A stretch of 61,162 nt of DNA from Pseudomonadota bacterium (GCA_021781575.1 JAJXWP010000029.1:1-61162); one strand, 5' to 3'. Numbered from the stretch's first letter, positions 47,183 to 57,960 are shown. Notes: generated from the letters alone by a model not told the origin. Numbers and translations: made by a program.

Positions 47183-47307
47183 CGGCGAATTTGCTTGCAG
47201 GCAAGACGAACAGTCGTCAAACGGGTCACCGGAACGTTCTCCCCGAAGGCGAAGCGGCCTATATATCACACCAGCCGGCACCTGCAGGAAAAAGTAGACA
47301 TTCGTTC

Positions 47308-48147
47308 ATGGCAGCTCCGTTGTCCTATTCTGCCGAGGAGGTGCGCCGCTACGATCGCGACCGTTTCGGTACGGCACTGTTCGCCCCGGCCCAGGACCGC
47401 GAGGCACTGTTCAGCCTTTATGCCTTCAATACGGAAGTGTCACGGGTCCGCGAACTCGTCACCGAACCCTTGTTGGGCAGAATCCGGCTGCAATGGTGGC
47501 GCGACGCCATCGCCGGGCTTTACCAGGGGCGGCGCATGGCCCATCCGGTGGCCGCACCGCTGGCCGATGCGATTGCAGGCCGGCGGTTGTCGCGCGAATG
47601 GTTCGACCGTCTTCTCGATGCGCGTGAGTTGGATCTGGAAGACGCCGCTCCGGCGGACCGGACGGCGCTCGAGGCTTATGCGGAAGGCACCTCCGCCAGC
47701 TTGACCCTTCTGGCGCTCGAGGTTCTCGGCGTTCGCGACCAGGCGGCGGCCCAGGCGGCCCATCACGTCGGAGTTGCCTGGGCGCTGACCGGGTTGCTCC
47801 GGGCGGTGCCGTTCCACGCCTCGATGGGACGCCTTTGCCTGCCGGCGGATCTGCTGGCCGAGCATGGCGTGTCGGCCGAGGATCTGCTCGCCGGCCGCCG
47901 CCCTCCGGGGTTGCCTGCGGTGGCGGAGGCGCTGGCCGGGCTGGCCCGCCGCCATCTGGCGCAAGCGCGCGTGCTGCGCCGCCAAGTGCCGCGGGCGGCG
48001 CTTCCGGCCCTGTTGGTCGCACCGCTGGCGGAAGCATATCTGAATTCCCTGCGGCGCTCGGGCGGCGATCTGATGGACACCGGCTGGTCGGCGCCCCGCC
48101 CGCGGCCGGTTCGCCTCGGCTGGACAGTTTTTGTCGGCCGCTACTGA
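47308..48147 (+). CDS. Squalene/phytoene synthase family protein, NDUFAF6-like
   Basis: A 279-residue all-helical protein of the squalene/phytoene synthase superfamily. The two Asp-rich motifs needed for prenyl diphosphate binding are missing: the first is replaced by FNTEVSRVREL (residues 40-50) and the second by LLRAVPFHASMGR (163-175). Those replacements, and the LQWWRDAI segment, match the pattern of NDUFAF6, the mitochondrial complex I assembly factor. A catalytic role as HpnD is therefore unlikely; a role in complex I assembly or lipid handling is more plausible. It is divergent from hpnE (125 bp between), and a full nuo operon is on the same window. Confidence 0.72.
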   Translation: MAAPLSYSAEEVRRYDRDRFGTALFAPAQDREALFSLYAFNTEVSRVRELVTEPLLGRIRLQWWRDAIAGLYQGRRMAHPVAAPLADAIAGRRLSREWFDRLLDARELDLEDAAPADRTALEAYAEGTSASLTLLALEVLGVRDQAAAQAAHHVGVAWALTGLLRAVPFHASMGRLCLPADLLAEHGVSAEDLLAGRRPPGLPAVAEALAGLARRHLAQARVLRRQVPRAALPALLVAPLAEAYLNSLRRSGGDLMDTGWSAPRPRPVRLGWTVFVGRY

Positions 48148-48281
48148 GCGAGCCATAGTTCAGCCATTTTTCCATGCATCCTAGAGCACAGTTCGAAGGC
48201 GCCGCGGTCACGCGGGGGGTGGAAAGGTCGCTGCGCCATAGTCATTGGACAGGAACGATGACAACTGGCCGCGAGGATGTC

Positions 48282-48581
48282 ATGTATAATCCAACTGTTC
48301 CCTTGATTCATCCAGGAGAGCAACTTCGGGAAGAGTTCGTCAAGCCCCGGGGACTTTCCGTCGAGCGTTTGGCGACCGACATCGGGGTTCCCATCAACCA
48401 CGTCCAGGCCCTGATGGCCGAGAAGCGCGAGGTGAGCGTCGAGATGGCGCTGCGTCTCGCCCGCTACTTTGGCACCTCACCGAAATTCTGGCTCGATCTA
48501 CAGCGGGATTACGATCTCTGGCTGACCGAAGTCAGCACCGGCGCGCAGATTGCGGCGCGGGTTCGGCCGTATTCGAGCTGA
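48282..48581 (+). CDS. higA: HigA-family HTH protein (orphan antitoxin-like)
   Basis: A 99-residue XRE-type helix-turn-helix protein with the HigA pattern: [18 protein letters not shown], then the [22 protein letters not shown], and a closing [17 protein letters not shown]. HigA normally represses and neutralises the mRNA interferase HigB encoded just upstream; here only 134 bp separate it from the previous gene and no toxin frame fits. It is therefore an orphan. ATG at 48282 follows CGAGGA; ATG at 48258 is an alternative. Its last 50 bp overlap the end of trmFO on the other strand. Confidence 0.82.
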   Translation: MYNPTVPLIHPGEQLREEFVKPRGLSVERLATDIGVPINHVQALMAEKREVSVEMALRLARYFGTSPKFWLDLQRDYDLWLTEVSTGAQIAARVRPYSS

Positions 48582-49911
48582 GCAGCCACTCCGCAAGGTC
48601 CCTCAGCGCCCGCGCCGTGTAGAGCTTCTTGCGCTCGCGCCCCTTGATCCTTCGGCCCCGTTCGTCGCGGTCGTCGGACGGCTCAGGGAACAGGCCGAAA
48701 TTGATGTTCATCGGCTGGAAGGTTTCGGCCCGGGCGCCCCCGGTGATATGGTTGAGCAGGGCTCCGACGGCCGTCGTCGGCGGAGGGCGCAAGGCGGCCA
48801 CGCCCAGCCTGTCGGCGGCGGCAAAGCGGCCGGCCAGCAGGCCGACGGCGGCGCTTTCCACATAACCCTCGCAGCCGGTGATCTGGCCGGCGAAGCGCAA
48901 GCCCGGCCGTGCCTTCAGGCGCAGGAACGGGTCGAGCAGCCGCGGACTGTTGATGAAGGTGTTGCGATGCATGCCGCCCAACCGGGCGAATTCGGCCGCC
49001 TCCAGTCCGGGGATCCGGCGGAAGATGCGCAACTGCTCACTATGCTTCAGCTTCGTCTGGAAGCCGACCAGGTTGTAAAGGGTCCCCAGTGCGTTGTCCT
49101 GGCGCAGCTGGACCACGGCGTGGGGCTTGACCGTCGGCTCGTGCGGATTGGTCAGGCCGACCGGCTTCAGCGGACCGAAGGCCAGGGTACCGCGGCCCCG
49201 CTCGGCCATCACTTCGATGGGCAGGCAGCCTTCGAAATAGGGCGTTCCCTCCCAATCCTTCGGCAGGTGCTTGTCGCCGGCCAGCAGGTCGTCGACGAAG
49301 GCTTCATATTGCGCGCGGCTCAGCGGCAGATTGATGTAGTCGGTGCCGGATCCCTTGTCGTAGCGGGACTGGAACCAGGCCTTGGTGAAATCGATGCTGT
49401 CCCTGGTGACGATCGGGGCGATGGCGTCGAAGAAGCTGAGGGAGGCTTCGCCGGTGAACTGCCGGATGGCCTCGGCCAGGGCGGGCGAGGTGAGGGGGCC
49501 GCTGGCAACGATCACCGAATCCCAGTCCTCCGGCGGCAAGCCGGTGACCTCTTCGCGGTGGATGGTGACCAGCGGGTGGCTGGTCAGCGCCGACTCGACT
49601 CCGGCGGCGAATGCCTCGCGGTCGACCGCCAGGGCACCGCCGGCGGGCACTTTGTGCGTGTCGGCCTGCGCCAGGATCAGCGAGCCGAGGCGGCGCATCT
49701 CCTCGTGCAGCAAGCCGACGGCGTTGTAGTCGGCGTCGTCCGAGCGCAGAGAATTCGAGCATACGAGTTCAGCCAGCCGGTCGCCGCCATGAGCTTCGGT
49801 CCGCCGCAGGGGGCGCATTTCGTGGAGTTCGACGGGAATGCCGGCCGAGGCCAGCTGCCAGGTCGCTTCGCTGCCGGCGAGGCCGCCCCCGATCACATGT
49901 ACGACTTTCAT
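48532..49911 (-). CDS. trmFO: Folate-dependent tRNA uracil-54 C5-methyltransferase
   Basis: FAD- and methylenetetrahydrofolate-dependent enzyme that forms m5U54 in tRNA, 459 residues. The N-terminal FAD motif is [16 protein letters not shown]; conserved segments include [21 protein letters not shown] with one functional Cys and [15 protein letters not shown] with the other. [12 protein letters not shown] is the C-terminal signature. The stop region runs past the family core by about a dozen residues and overlaps the convergent higA gene by 50 bp. ATG at 49911 starts at the FAD motif. Confidence 0.94.
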   Translation of the reverse strand: MKVVHVIGGGLAGSEATWQLASAGIPVELHEMRPLRRTEAHGGDRLAELVCSNSLRSDDADYNAVGLLHEEMRRLGSLILAQADTHKVPAGGALAVDREAFAAGVESALTSHPLVTIHREEVTGLPPEDWDSVIVASGPLTSPALAEAIRQFTGEASLSFFDAIAPIVTRDSIDFTKAWFQSRYDKGSGTDYINLPLSRAQYEAFVDDLLAGDKHLPKDWEGTPYFEGCLPIEVMAERGRGTLAFGPLKPVGLTNPHEPTVKPHAVVQLRQDNALGTLYNLVGFQTKLKHSEQLRIFRRIPGLEAAEFARLGGMHRNTFINSPRLLDPFLRLKARPGLRFAGQITGCEGYVESAAVGLLAGRFAAADRLGVAALRPPPTTAVGALLNHITGGARAETFQPMNINFGLFPEPSDDRDERGRRIKGRERKKLYTARALRDLAEWLLSSNTAEPAPQSARRC

Positions 49912-50088
49912 GCGGCCTGACTTAAGCCGGCGCGCCGTTCTTGTCCAGTGGACAATCCGCCGCTGCGCGAGGTGGCGTCCCTGCCGCCATGGGCGAAATC
50001 CCGCTGGCCTTGTTCGCTCGGACGCTTGACGGGGCGCCGCCGAAGAAGAGATACAAGAACGGCGGAGCGAAGCGAAGGAGCGCGAGCG

Positions 50089-50523
50089 ATGAGCGGTGAC
50101 ATGGGAAACCAGCTGACGTCCCTGCTGGCGGTGGGAGGCATGGCGCTGCTGGCGTTCCGTGGCTACCAGATGTGGCGAACGCGCCGGTACGCCATCCAAC
50201 CGGCGGAGCTTTACCGTCGGCTGTCCAACGGCGAGGACCTGCTGGTTCTGGATGTGCGCAGCGCCGCGGAATTCGCCGGCAAGCTGGGCCATGTCGACGG
50301 GGCGGTCAACCTGCCCATCGGCGAACTGCCGGGCCGGCTGGCCGCATTGAAAGAGCAACTCGGCAATCATCGCGATACTACCGTGGTCATCACCTGCCTG
50401 CATGGACCGCGCGCATCGAGCGGCCTCACTCATATGCAACGGGCCGGATTTCGCAATCTGCACATCCTGAAGGGGGGCATGGCGGCGTGGAATTCGGCCG
50501 GATTGCCGGTGCGCCGGAGGTGA
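50089..50523 (+). CDS. Membrane-anchored rhodanese-like protein
   Basis: A 144-residue protein with an N-terminal hydrophobic helix ([18 protein letters not shown]) and a single rhodanese domain. The active-site loop is [10 protein letters not shown], with the catalytic Cys followed by HGPRA, so sulfur-transfer activity is likely. [22 protein letters not shown] is the usual CH2-like motif. The likely substrate is thiosulfate or a persulfide carrier, but the acceptor is not known. ATG at 50089 follows AAGGAG at about 10 nt; an extension to 49948 is Arg-rich and rejected. Confidence 0.83.
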   Translation: MSGDMGNQLTSLLAVGGMALLAFRGYQMWRTRRYAIQPAELYRRLSNGEDLLVLDVRSAAEFAGKLGHVDGAVNLPIGELPGRLAALKEQLGNHRDTTVVITCLHGPRASSGLTHMQRAGFRNLHILKGGMAAWNSAGLPVRRR

Positions 50524-50627
50524 ACTTTATCAGTTCCAAGCAGTCCGGGAACGCCGTATAAGCGTTGCCCTTCTGAAAGCGCACCCTTACGAACAGCGCG
50601 AGGGGACGCGACACGGAAAGGTGAACC

Positions 50628-51038
50628 ATGGGCAACAGCAGCTACTACGTGGTCGGCGGCGAATACGCCGACACCACGTTCACCCTCATCGCTCCCGGCA
50701 AGACCGAGGAGCGGTACGGGCCCTTCAGTGAAAAGGAGGCGCACGACACCTGGCGGGCACTGACCGGCAAGACAGTCGACAATGCTTTGATCCGCTATCG
50801 CATCCGCCCGGAGGAGGAGGTTGCCGGCCCGGTCTGGCATGTGGTCGGCGGCGAATATGCCACTACCGAATTCGCCAGGATCGCCTCCGGTCACAAGCTG
50901 GAATCCTATGGGCCGTTCACCCGCTCGGAGGCGCTGGCGGTGTGGCGATCCATCACCGCCAAGAGCGTCGACAACGCCATGGTTCGCTACGACATCGTTA
51001 CTGCCGAGGAGATGGACGTCATCCGCGACGGGGCCTGA
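50628..51038 (+). CDS. Tandem DUF4170 protein
   Basis: A 136-residue protein made of two copies of the same unit. Unit 1 (about 5-62): YYVVGGEYADTTF, YGPFSEKEAHDTWRALTGKTVDNALIRY in parts. Unit 2 (about 69-125): WHVVGGEYATTEF, YGPFTRSEALAVWRSIT, VDNAMVRYDI. Each matches DUF4170, a small family largely limited to alphaproteobacteria and of unknown function. Most members have one unit, so this is an internal duplication. Start ATG at 50628 follows GAAAGG. It converges on uvrA with 8 bp between stops. Confidence 0.8.
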   Translation: MGNSSYYVVGGEYADTTFTLIAPGKTEERYGPFSEKEAHDTWRALTGKTVDNALIRYRIRPEEEVAGPVWHVVGGEYATTEFARIASGHKLESYGPFTRSEALAVWRSITAKSVDNAMVRYDIVTAEEMDVIRDGA

Positions 51039-51046
51039 CGAGACGG

Positions 51047-53887
51047 TCAAGCCCGCTTCAGCACCTTGCTCAAATAGGGCTTGAGGTAATGGCCGGTATG
51101 GCTCTCCGGCACCATGGCGACCTGTTCGGGCGTCCCGGCCGCCACCACCCGGCCACCGCCGTTGCCGCCGTCGGGGCCCAGGTCGATGATCCAGTCGGCC
51201 GTCTTGACCACCTCGAGATTGTGCTCGATGACCAGGACGGTATTTCCGGCATCGACAAGGGCGTGAAGGACTTCCAGGAGTTTCTTCACATCATCGAAGT
51301 GCAGGCCGGTGGTCGGTTCGTCGAGAATATAAAGGGTGCCGCCGGTGGCACGGCGCGACAGCTCCTTGGCCAACTTGACCCGTTGCGCTTCGCCGCCGGA
51401 CAGTGTGGTCGCCTGCTGGCCCAGATGGATATAGCCAAGGCCGACGCGCTTCAGCGTTTCCATCTTCTCGCGGATCGCCGGCACCGCCTTGAAGAAGCTC
51501 GCCGCTTCTTCGACCGTCATATCAAGCACATCAGATATGCTCTTGCCTTTAAAAATAATTTCCAATGTTTCTCGGTTGTAGCGCTTGCCCTTGCAAACGT
51601 CGCATTCGACATAGACGTCGGGCAGAAAATGCATCTCGATCTTGATCACGCCGTCGCCCTGGCAGGCCTCGCATCGTCCACCCTTGACATTGAAGCTGAA
51701 ACGGCCGGGCTTGTAGCCGCGGGCCTGGGCCTCGGGCAGGTTGGTGAACCAGTCGCGGATCGGCGTGAACGCGCCGGTGTAGGTGGCGGGGTTGGAGCGT
51801 GGCGTGCGGCCAATGGGCGACTGGTCGATATCGACGATCTTGTCGATGAACTCCAGGCCGTCGATCCTTTCGTGCGGTGCGGCATGCTCGCGCGCCCCAT
51901 TAAGGCGCCGTGCCAGGGCCTTGTACAAGGTCTCGATGACCAGGGTCGACTTGCCGCCGCCCGAGACTCCGGTGACGCAGATGAAGGCGCCTAGCGGGAA
52001 GTCGACCGTGAGGTCCTTCAGGTTGTTACCGCGCGCGCCCACCACCGACAGCCGTCGGCCGCTACCGCGCCGCCGCTCGGCCGGCAGCGGGATCTGCCGC
52101 ATGCCGGTAAGGTACTGGCCGGTCAGGCTGGCCGGATTCTGCATTACCTGCTCGGGTGTCCCTTCGGCGACGATTTCCCCGCCGTGAATGCCGGCGCCCG
52201 GCCCCATGTCGATAAGGTAGTCGGCGGTGCGGATGGCATCCTCGTCGTGCTCGACGACGATGACCGAGTTGCCCAGGTCGCGCAGGCGTTTGAGCGTCGC
52301 CAGGAGGCGGTCGTTATCGCGCTGGTGCAGGCCGATGGACGGTTCGTCCAGTACGTAGAGGACGCCGGTAAGGCCCGAACCGATCTGTGACGCCAGCCGG
52401 ATCCGCTGCGATTCACCACCGGATAGGGTTCCCGAATTACGCGCCAGGGTCAGGTAGTCGAGCCCCACATCGTCGAGAAAACCCAGGCGCTCATTGATTT
52501 CGCGGAGGATTCGTCGGGCGATCTCGCGGTCTTTGGGCTTCAGATATTGGTCGAGTTCGCTGAACCACTGCTTCGCCTCGGCGATGGAGAAGGCGCAGAC
52601 TTGGGAAATGTCCGCGCCGCGCAGCTTCACCGCCAGGGCCTCCGGCTTGAGGCGCGCCCCCCGGCAGGTCTCGCACGGAGCGGTAACCTGGAAGCGGGAC
52701 AGATCCTCGCGCACCCAGCTGGAATCGGTTTCCTTGAACCGCCGCTCCATGTTGGGGATGACCCCTTCGAACGGTCGCTCGCTGACATAGCTGCGCGCTC
52801 CGTCCTCATAGCGCATCGGCACCACTTCCGCCCCCGAGCCGTAAAGGATGGCGTGGCGCGCCCGTTCGGGGATCTCGGCGAAGGGTTGGTCCAGGCGGAA
52901 CCGGTAATGGCGTGCCAAGCTATCCACGGTCTGCAGATAATATTGCGAGGAAGAGCCCGCCCAGGGCGCCACGGCGCCGTCACGCAGCGACTTGCGGTCG
53001 TCGGGCACCACCAGATCCTCGGCGAAATGCATGGTGACCCCCAGGCCGTCGCAAGCCGGGCAGGCGCCGTAGGGGTTGTTGAAGGAGAACAGGCGCGGTT
53101 CGATCTCGTCGATGGTGAAGCCCGACACCGGGCAGGCGAATTTGGCTGAAAACACCGTACGTTCCTGGGTCTCGGCATTTTCTGCGATGGCGATGCCGTC
53201 GGCCAGTTCGAGCGCCGTCTCCAGGCTGTCGGCCAGGCGAGTGGCGATGCCGTCCTTCACCACCAGACGGTCGACCACCACCTCGATGTCATGCTTGACC
53301 TTCTTGTTGAGCGCCGGCACCTCGTCGATCTCGTAAAGTTGGCCGTCCACCTTGACGCGTTGGAAGCCCTTCTTCTGGAGGTCTTGCAGGTCCTTGCGGT
53401 ATTCGCCCTTGCGTCCGCGCACCACCGGAGCAAGCAAATAAAGGCGCGTGCCCTCGGGCAGGCTCAAGGTGCGATCGACCATCTGGGAGACGGTCTGGCT
53501 CTCGATCGGCAGGCCCGTGGCCGGCGAATGGGGCACGCCGACTCGGGCGAACAGAAGGCGCAGATAGTCGTAGATTTCGGTCACCGTGCCGACGGTCGAA
53601 CGAGGATTCTTCGAGGTGGTCTTCTGCTCGATGGAGATGGCCGGAGACAGGCCCTCGATCAGGTCGACATCGGGCTTGGCCATCAGTTCGAGAAACTGGC
53701 GGGCATAGGCGGACAGGGATTCGACGTAGCGCCGCTGGCCCTCCGCATAGATGGTGTCGAAGGCCAGCGACGACTTTCCCGATCCGGAAAGCCCGGTGAT
53801 GACCACCAGCCTGTCCCGCGGAATATCGACGTCGACGTTCTTCAGATTATGTTCGCGCGCGCCGCGCACGCGGATGAAGGAAGTCAT
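51047..53887 (-). CDS. uvrA: Excinuclease ABC subunit A
   Basis: Damage-recognition ATPase of nucleotide excision repair, 946 residues, normal length. Two ABC modules are visible, with Walker [15 protein letters not shown] and [15 protein letters not shown] and signature motifs [12 protein letters not shown] and [12 protein letters not shown]. Two zinc modules are present, including CPACDG and the C-terminal CEACQGDG...CDVCKG set. ATG at 53887 follows GCGGAGGATC. No LexA-type operator could be picked with confidence in the 216 bp upstream, which also hold no gene. Confidence 0.95.
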   Translation of the reverse strand: MTSFIRVRGAREHNLKNVDVDIPRDRLVVITGLSGSGKSSLAFDTIYAEGQRRYVESLSAYARQFLELMAKPDVDLIEGLSPAISIEQKTTSKNPRSTVGTVTEIYDYLRLLFARVGVPHSPATGLPIESQTVSQMVDRTLSLPEGTRLYLLAPVVRGRKGEYRKDLQDLQKKGFQRVKVDGQLYEIDEVPALNKKVKHDIEVVVDRLVVKDGIATRLADSLETALELADGIAIAENAETQERTVFSAKFACPVSGFTIDEIEPRLFSFNNPYGACPACDGLGVTMHFAEDLVVPDDRKSLRDGAVAPWAGSSSQYYLQTVDSLARHYRFRLDQPFAEIPERARHAILYGSGAEVVPMRYEDGARSYVSERPFEGVIPNMERRFKETDSSWVREDLSRFQVTAPCETCRGARLKPEALAVKLRGADISQVCAFSIAEAKQWFSELDQYLKPKDREIARRILREINERLGFLDDVGLDYLTLARNSGTLSGGESQRIRLASQIGSGLTGVLYVLDEPSIGLHQRDNDRLLATLKRLRDLGNSVIVVEHDEDAIRTADYLIDMGPGAGIHGGEIVAEGTPEQVMQNPASLTGQYLTGMRQIPLPAERRRGSGRRLSVVGARGNNLKDLTVDFPLGAFICVTGVSGGGKSTLVIETLYKALARRLNGAREHAAPHERIDGLEFIDKIVDIDQSPIGRTPRSNPATYTGAFTPIRDWFTNLPEAQARGYKPGRFSFNVKGGRCEACQGDGVIKIEMHFLPDVYVECDVCKGKRYNRETLEIIFKGKSISDVLDMTVEEAASFFKAVPAIREKMETLKRVGLGYIHLGQQATTLSGGEAQRVKLAKELSRRATGGTLYILDEPTTGLHFDDVKKLLEVLHALVDAGNTVLVIEHNLEVVKTADWIIDLGPDGGNGGGRVVAAGTPEQVAMVPESHTGHYLKPYLSKVLKRA

Positions 53888-54103
53888 GATCCTCCGCAAC
53901 GGGATTGGCGATTCGTCCAAAAACGACGGGCGAAACGATGGCCGAACCTATGGGCTGAACGGCGCCTGTGGCCGCTCCGATGCTCAAGGAGGGAGGTATG
54001 CCGCCCAGCGCTACGAGATAGGTACGAAAAATGGCTTGGTCAATGCAAGCCGCGCGGTGGCCGGCATGGCATGTTCGGACAGGCGGCGGTATGGTTCGAC
54101 CGG

Positions 54104-56242
54104 TCACCCCCTGATCTTGGCCAGGAAATCGTCCACGCCGCCACGCAGGGCGCCGGCCTGGGCGGACAGGGTCTGCACGGCATTCAACACCAGTCCGGCC
54201 GAGCCGTGCGCCTGGTCGGCCGCCATGTTGACCCCGGCGACGTTGTCCGATACGGCCCGGGTGCCGGCGGCGGCCTCCTGGATGTTGCGGGCGATCTCAT
54301 GGGTCGCCCGGCCCTGGCTTTCCACCGCTTCGGCGACCGTGGCGGCGATGGTGTTGATCTGGCCGATGGTGGTGGATATGCCGCGGATGACCTCGACCGC
54401 ACCGCGGGCGGCCTCCTGCACCGAAGCGATCTGCTGGCGAATCTCGTCGGTAGCCTTGGCGCTTTGGTTGGCCAAGTCTTTCACCTCGCCGGCGACCACG
54501 CTGAATCCTTTGCCGGCTTCGCCGGCGCGTGCCGCTTCGATGGTGGCGTTGAGCGCCAACAGGTTGGTCTGGCTGGCGATGGAATTGATCAGATTGACCA
54601 CTTCATCGATGCGGTCGGCCGCCACCGCCAGGTCTTGCACCATGGAGTTGGCCCGCCCGGCCTCCTCGACGGCGTCGGCGGCGATGGTCGAGGCCTTGCC
54701 GACATGACGGGTGATCTCGCCGACCGAGGCGGTGAGTTCCTCCGCCGCCGCCGCCACGGTTTCCACATTGGCGGTGGTGTGCTCAGCCGCCTGGTGGACG
54801 GCATTGGCTTTGCGGCTGACTTCCTCGGCAAGGCCGGTCATGGTGCCGGCGGCGCCCTTCAGTTCGTCCGCCGCCAGGCCGACGCTACCCGCCACCGACG
54901 AGATGGAGGCGCCGAAGCGATCGGCCATCTCGTTCAGTGCCCGCTTGCGTTCCGCTTCCGCCTGGCGCTTGGCTTCCTCCTGAGATGCCTGGAGGCGGCT
55001 CATTTCGATGGCATTGTCCTTGAATACGGCGACGGCCCGCGCCATTTCGCCGATCTCATCGCGGCCATCGGCGGCCGGAACGGCCACGTCGGTGTCGCCC
55101 GCGGCAAGCCGCGCCATCGACCCCGTGATGGCCGAAATCGGCTTGCTGATGCGGGCGGCGAAGAACAGTCCGGCGGCGCCGGCCACCAGCAGGATGACCA
55201 GCCCGCCGCCGATCAGCGAGGTTCGCATGGCCGCCACCGGGGCGAGGATCTCGGCGACGTCCGCCTGCACCAGGAGGGTCCAGCGGCTGCCGCCATAAGT
55301 CAGCGGCAGATAGGCTGCCAGGACCGAACGGCCCGTTGCATCGACCGCGGATACGATGCCGCGGGCGCCACCCAGGCCAGCTTCCACCGCCTGCCGATCG
55401 ACGCTTCCGATCTCGGACACGGCCTGGCCGGCAAAGCGCGAGCCGTTGCGGCGCTGACCGTCCGCACCGACCAGAATGGCTTCCCCGGTCTTGCCCATGC
55501 CGGAAGGGTCGTTGAGCATCGCATCGAGGCGTGCGACGGGCATTTCCAGCATCAACACCCCGATGAAATCGTCGCCGCTGTCTACGATCGGGCTGGCGAC
55601 GAATGCCACCGGGCCGCCCGCCGGCCCATAAGGTGCGAAGTCGGCGAACAGCACCGACCCGGCCTTCGGCTGATCGAACAGTGTCTTGAACAGCCTGCCT
55701 GGTGCCGTTCCGGCGAAGGCTGGCGAGGTCAGGTCTTCCATCAGGTCGGAATGCTTGGCCGCGGTGTAGACGATCCGTCCGACCGAGTTGACCAGCAGGA
55801 TATCGCCGAGCCGGCGCTTCTCCAGGATCTTGCGGAAGGTCGGATGGTAATCGGCGTGCGCCAGCCCCCAGTCGGAGCCATCCAGGGTGCCGGTGTACAA
55901 GTAACGCTTGGCCGGCGGCTCGGGGTTCTTGTCTATGAAGGCCGTCCGAATATATTGCACCGGGTCGACGCCCGCGGTCTTCATGCGGTTGATGGCGTCG
56001 CCCAATTTGCCGACGGCGGCGACCACCGCAGCATCGGCGGCAAGGATCTGGGCATCCTGGCCGAACACATCGAGCATGGCCGAAATTTCACCGGCGCGAG
56101 CCTGGGCCAGACCGGAGAGGCGTTGCTTGGCCGCGCCGACCAGTTGCGAGGACGACTGGACGTAGCCGACAAGTCCGGACAGGACCGCCGAGGACAAGAC
56201 CAGAGAAACGATCGCAGCGGGCAGTTTCCGGGCAATGCGCAT
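54104..56242 (-). CDS. Methyl-accepting chemotaxis protein with double Cache sensor
   Basis: A 712-residue membrane chemoreceptor. TM1 is at about residues 8-28, followed by a periplasmic domain of about 290 residues with Cache-type features ([14 protein letters not shown], and [21 protein letters not shown]). TM2 ([19 protein letters not shown]) leads to a HAMP domain and a long coiled coil whose tip is [19 protein letters not shown]. The double-Cache fold usually binds amino acids, organic acids or amines. It is divergent from the Fur-site gene. No che operon is nearby. Confidence 0.92.
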   Translation of the reverse strand: MRIARKLPAAIVSLVLSSAVLSGLVGYVQSSSQLVGAAKQRLSGLAQARAGEISAMLDVFGQDAQILAADAAVVAAVGKLGDAINRMKTAGVDPVQYIRTAFIDKNPEPPAKRYLYTGTLDGSDWGLAHADYHPTFRKILEKRRLGDILLVNSVGRIVYTAAKHSDLMEDLTSPAFAGTAPGRLFKTLFDQPKAGSVLFADFAPYGPAGGPVAFVASPIVDSGDDFIGVLMLEMPVARLDAMLNDPSGMGKTGEAILVGADGQRRNGSRFAGQAVSEIGSVDRQAVEAGLGGARGIVSAVDATGRSVLAAYLPLTYGGSRWTLLVQADVAEILAPVAAMRTSLIGGGLVILLVAGAAGLFFAARISKPISAITGSMARLAAGDTDVAVPAADGRDEIGEMARAVAVFKDNAIEMSRLQASQEEAKRQAEAERKRALNEMADRFGASISSVAGSVGLAADELKGAAGTMTGLAEEVSRKANAVHQAAEHTTANVETVAAAAEELTASVGEITRHVGKASTIAADAVEEAGRANSMVQDLAVAADRIDEVVNLINSIASQTNLLALNATIEAARAGEAGKGFSVVAGEVKDLANQSAKATDEIRQQIASVQEAARGAVEVIRGISTTIGQINTIAATVAEAVESQGRATHEIARNIQEAAAGTRAVSDNVAGVNMAADQAHGSAGLVLNAVQTLSAQAGALRGGVDDFLAKIRG

Positions 56243-56445
56243 AGACTCCCCCCCCTTGCAGCCTACCGCCCGACAGTGATCATTCGGCGCGGTTCGGTAC
56301 TTCTGATTGCAGCACCGATTGATTGTTCATTCAACTGGATTTCCTCTCATGGGCGGTACGACCGAAGAGGCCAGGGCGCCGTCGAACGGAGGGCGATCGC
56401 CCCGCCAGGCCCATTAGGGCGCGCCGGGAGAAATGCCTTTTTATC

Positions 56446-56464
56446 TTAAGTGATTCTCATTACC
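56446..56464. promoter_or_regulatory. Fur-box-like site
   Basis: TTAAGTGATTCTCATTACC matches the reverse complement of the classical 19-bp Fur box at 14 positions, including an unbroken 11-base core TGATTCTCATT. It lies 105 bp before the lipoprotein gene at 56569 and about 200 bp before the divergent chemoreceptor start. Iron control of one or both is suggested. The rest of 56243-56568 has no gene. Confidence 0.5.
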
Positions 56465-56568
56465 GCTTGTCACTGCTGCCAAATTCCCGGTCGTTCAGCC
56501 ACCGCTGCGGTCTAGGATCAACGTCTGGTGACACATGCTGGATGTCGTAGGATCAAGGGAGCACGAAT

Positions 56569-57348
56569 ATGAGGAGGATGTCGGCTACCTGTCCTTGGTT
56601 GCTGCTGGCCGCTGGCCTGGAGATAGGCCTCTCGGCCTGCATCGACGATGGCTTGAGTGGTTTGCCCGATCGGGCGATGATCACCGCCGGGCGGGCACGC
56701 GGTGCGATCGGCCTGCTGCCGCAACGCCCGGAGGCGCCGGGCGGCTGGGCGGTGTCGGCGGCCGCCAGCCGCCTCGGCGAGGTGGCGGTTCCGGTCGCCG
56801 GCCTGGACGGCGTCCTCGCCGAGGTCGCTGCCGGCCATGCCGTGGTGATCGGGCAGGGGGTCCATGCACCGGCTGTGGCCACGGGTTACGATCTGCGTGC
56901 GGGCACCATGACCGTGCTGGGCGGCGACGGGCGAAGCGGCGCCCAACCTTTGGCCCGCTGGCGCCGCCACTGGGAGGCTGGAGGCCTGTGGGCGGTGGCG
57001 GTGATGCTGCCGGGCGAATTGCCGGTGGCGGGCGATCAGGAGTCCTACCTGCGCGCCGCGGCGCGGGTCGAGCAGGCGGCTTCCCCCTGGGAAGCGGTTC
57101 TCGTCTACGATGCCGGCTTGGCTCGCTGGCCGGACAATGCGGGAGCGCTGAGCGGCCTTGGCAACAGCCTGTTCCATCTGGGCGATGCCAAAGGGGCGGC
57201 GGCCGCCTTTGCCGCTGCCATCGAGCGCAGCAACGATGCCTCCGAGCGTGAACGCATCCGCCATCTGGCCGCCGACGCCATCGGGACGGGGGTGGCGGCG
57301 CAACCGGTCTCGGCCACCGAAAAATCTCTTTCCGACCCCGGCCAGTAG
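56569..57348 (+). CDS. Lipoprotein resembling a truncated PA2778-family (C39-like) peptidase
   Basis: A 259-residue predicted lipoprotein: leader with lipobox LSAC (Cys at about residue 24). The middle and C-terminal parts match the PA2778 family: VLAEVAAGHAVVIGQGV, RRHWEAGGLWAVAVMLPGELP, then a TPR-like segment (ARWPDNAGALSGLGNSLFHLGDA). The N-terminal segment that normally carries the catalytic Cys (QCGPAAL type) is missing, and the usual HYAVVVGYD is changed to APAVATGYD, losing the His. It is probably not an active peptidase. The start follows AAGGGAG. A Fur-like box lies upstream and ssb follows 39 bp downstream. Confidence 0.62.
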   Translation: MRRMSATCPWLLLAAGLEIGLSACIDDGLSGLPDRAMITAGRARGAIGLLPQRPEAPGGWAVSAAASRLGEVAVPVAGLDGVLAEVAAGHAVVIGQGVHAPAVATGYDLRAGTMTVLGGDGRSGAQPLARWRRHWEAGGLWAVAVMLPGELPVAGDQESYLRAAARVEQAASPWEAVLVYDAGLARWPDNAGALSGLGNSLFHLGDAKGAAAAFAAAIERSNDASERERIRHLAADAIGTGVAAQPVSATEKSLSDPGQ

Positions 57349-57387
57349 CGATATGTTTGTTCACCTTTTATTCGAGGAGCGGAGGCC

Positions 57388-57900
57388 ATGGCCGGCAGCG
57401 TCAACAAGGTGATCCTTATCGGCAATCTGGGGCGGGACCCCGAGGTGCGCCACGGGCAGGATGGTTCGAAGATCGTCAGTCTCAATGTCGCCACCTCGGA
57501 ACAATGGAAGGATCGCGGTTCGGGCGAACGCCGGGAGAAGACCGAATGGCACCGCGTTGTGGTGTTCAACGATCGCATCGCCGACATAGCCGAGCGCTAC
57601 CTGAAAAAGGGCAGCAAGGTCTATATCGAAGGTGCGCTGCAGACCCGTAAGTGGACTGATCAATCGGGAGCCGAGCGCTATTCGACCGAGGTGGTGATCA
57701 GCAAGTTCCGGGGTGAACTGACACTGCTCGACAGCCGCGGCGAAGGCGGTGGAGCGGGCGGCTGGGATGCGCCGCCCGCCGCCGATTACGGCAACGGCCG
57801 CCCGGCCGCGGGCGGAGGCCGCGCTCCGGCGGGTGGTGGTGGTGCTGGTGGTGGCGGCTGGGACGCTCCACCGGACCTGGACGACGAGATTCCTTTCTAA
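57388..57900 (+). CDS. ssb: Single-stranded DNA-binding protein
   Basis: A 170-residue SSB. The OB fold spans residues 1-112 ([50 protein letters not shown]). A Gly/Ala/Pro-rich linker of about 45 residues follows, and the protein ends with the conserved acidic tip DDEIPF that recruits repair and replication partners. GGAGG precedes ATG at 57388. In many proteobacteria ssb is divergent from uvrA; here the two are about 3.5 kb apart with a receptor and a lipoprotein gene between. Confidence 0.95.
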   Translation: MAGSVNKVILIGNLGRDPEVRHGQDGSKIVSLNVATSEQWKDRGSGERREKTEWHRVVVFNDRIADIAERYLKKGSKVYIEGALQTRKWTDQSGAERYSTEVVISKFRGELTLLDSRGEGGGAGGWDAPPAADYGNGRPAAGGGRAPAGGGGAGGGGWDAPPDLDDEIPF

Positions 57901-57930
57901 TTGTCACCAATTTTAGCTATCAATAAGTAA

Positions 57931-57960
57931 GGCGGAGGTCGCAAGGCTTCCGCCATTTTG
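57931..57960 (+). terminator. Factor-independent terminator after ssb
   Basis: GGCGGAGG (57931-57938) pairs with CTTCCGCC (57947-57954), one wobble pair, around an 8-nt loop, followed by ATTTTG. It is 31 bp after the ssb stop. Confidence 0.65.

Noticed and set aside
47308-48147. Annotation as HpnD (presqualene diphosphate synthase)
   Set aside because: Both Asp-rich motifs are replaced, which is inconsistent with catalysis on prenyl diphosphates.
48148-48281. HigB toxin gene expected upstream of HigA
   Set aside because: Only 134 bp are available and no frame encodes the RelE-like toxin; HigA is treated as an orphan.
53291-56449. Very long open frame (1052 codons) on the plus strand
   Set aside because: It is antisense to the end of uvrA and all of a chemoreceptor, both with full family motifs. 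GC-rich codon bias keeps the opposite frame open; the translation is Gly/Arg/His-rich without any domain.
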